Notes under the pieces: model-generated
Told to the model about the DNA's origin: nothing
What the model saw: the letters and a program-made list of their open reading frames with translations, nothing else
Databases searched by the model: none
Made by a program: the position numbers and the translations under genes
In this document: in pieces, positions 63,230 to 64,000 of the stretch
How the letters are laid out: every line of letters begins with the position of its first letter
Position numbering within the stretch: position 1 is the first letter of the stretch
Origin: Hyphomicrobiales bacterium
GTDB taxonomy: Bacteria; Pseudomonadota; Alphaproteobacteria; Rhizobiales; Rhizobiaceae
Reading direction: 5' to 3'
Length of the DNA stretch: 64,000 nucleotides
Assembly (NCBI GenBank): GCA_900465915.1
Contig: UBKJ01000010.1
Span: forward strand, 22,117 to 86,116

Positions 63230-63997
63230 ATGAGCGCGCTTCCCAAAATGCAGGTCTCCGAAACCGAGGTCGCCGTCGAGATTTTGGGCATGAACAAATG
63301 GTACAGCGACTTCCACGTCCTGCGCGACATCGATCTGAAAGTGATGAAGGGCGAGCGCATCGTTGTGGCCGGCCCGTCGGGCTCGGGCAAGTCGACCATG
63401 ATCCGCTGCATCAACCGGCTGGAGGAGCACCAGAAGGGCAAGATCGTCGTCGACGGCATAGAACTCACCAACGATCTCAAGAAGATCGACGAGGTGCGGC
63501 GCGAGGTCGGCATGGTGTTCCAGCACTTCAACCTGTTCCCGCATCTGACCATCCTGGAAAACTGCACGCTGGCCCCGATCTGGGTGCGCAAGATGCCGAA
63601 GAAGCAGGCGGAAGAAGTCGCCATGCATTATCTCAAGCGCGTCAAGATCCCCGAGCAGGCCAACAAATATCCGGGCCAGCTCTCAGGCGGCCAGCAGCAG
63701 CGCGTGGCGATCGCCCGCGCGCTCTGCATGAGCCCCAAGGTGATGCTTTTCGACGAGCCGACCTCGGCGCTCGACCCGGAGATGGTCAAGGAAGTGCTGG
63801 ACACGATGGTGGGCCTCGCCGCCGAAGGCATGACCATGATCTGCGTGACGCACGAGATGGGCTTCGCGCGTCAGGTGGCGAACCGGGTGATCTTCATGGA
63901 CCAGGGCCAGATCGTGGAGCAGAATTCGCCCAACGAATTCTTCGACAATCCGCAGCACGAGCGCACCAAGCTCTTCCTCAGCCAGATCCTGCACTGA
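63230..63997 (+). CDS. aapP: General amino-acid ABC transporter, ATPase AapP
   Basis: A 255-residue ATPase with Walker A GPSGSGKS (48-55), signature [16 protein letters not shown] and Walker [21 protein letters not shown], and the switch histidine in [10 protein letters not shown]. It belongs to the GlnQ/AapP group for polar amino acids. It completes the importer formed by AapJ, AapQ and AapM and ends three bases before the window does; the operon may continue beyond the edge. Confidence 0.95.
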   Translation: MSALPKMQVSETEVAVEILGMNKWYSDFHVLRDIDLKVMKGERIVVAGPSGSGKSTMIRCINRLEEHQKGKIVVDGIELTNDLKKIDEVRREVGMVFQHFNLFPHLTILENCTLAPIWVRKMPKKQAEEVAMHYLKRVKIPEQANKYPGQLSGGQQQRVAIARALCMSPKVMLFDEPTSALDPEMVKEVLDTMVGLAAEGMTMICVTHEMGFARQVANRVIFMDQGQIVEQNSPNEFFDNPQHERTKLFLSQILH

Positions 63998-64000
63998 GCG

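Overview
The window is about two-thirds G+C and looks like an accessory catabolic and transport region of a member of the Hyphomicrobiales (Rhizobiales). The pointers are a BA14K-domain protein, an AapJQMP-type amino-acid transporter operon, a small DUF1127 gene followed by CCUCCUCCC-loop hairpins (a cuckoo/CcsR-like RNA), and a palindromic repeat of a kind I recall as common in rhizobial genomes. Genus cannot be fixed by eye. I saw no tRNA, rRNA, CRISPR array, transposase or phage gene.

Layout. 1-191: the end of a transketolase-like gene. 284-11089: a HutC-type GntR regulator divergent from an operon with a eukaryotic-length deoxyribose-phosphate aldolase, a two-domain ALDH16-type aldehyde dehydrogenase, two SDR dehydrogenases, a ribose-type ABC importer and a glycerol-dehydrogenase-like enzyme. 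11161-14380 (minus): a polar amino-acid binding protein, an amine-oxidase-like flavoprotein and one permease, with no ATPase. 14582-16123: an EamA exporter and the BA14K protein. 16282-24773: a TetR (RutR-like) regulator with an ABC importer, FAD oxidase, cytosine-deaminase-like amidohydrolase and creatininase-like amidohydrolase, divergent from a ferredoxin-type reductase and a RidA-like protein; a perfect 14-bp palindrome lies between the arms. 24854-26327: an MFS transporter converging on a DUF1127 gene with its 3' small RNA. 26724-31371: a tandem glycine riboswitch and gcvT-gcvH-gcvP, with a repeat-bearing expansion in the second aptamer.

31472-33231: an AT-rich orphan membrane protein, a tautomerase, an isolated MHYT-type membrane protein and a VOC protein. 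33325-44609: a LacI regulon with two operator copies that drives a DUF993 gene on one side and a nine-kilobase operon on the other (Gfo/Idh/MocA, CoA-transferase, enoyl-CoA hydratase, ALDH, GMC, SDR, GMC). 44666-50970: a SorC-type regulator converging on a ribose-type ABC importer operon ending in a fused DhaK-DhaL kinase. 51168-55415: an RND efflux pump with its adaptor. 55510-57347: a 56-residue protein and a DHA2-type MFS exporter. 57638-63997: a HpcH/HpaI aldolase, a class I aminotransferase and an Aap-type amino-acid transporter, which read as one import-and-degrade unit.

The general theme is several separately regulated uptake-plus-catabolism modules for polyols or sugars, N-heterocycles or amides, glycine and hydroxylated amino acids. 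Four of the five solute-binding-protein genes are followed directly by a strong stem-loop, which would favour higher binding-protein levels than those of the other transporter parts.
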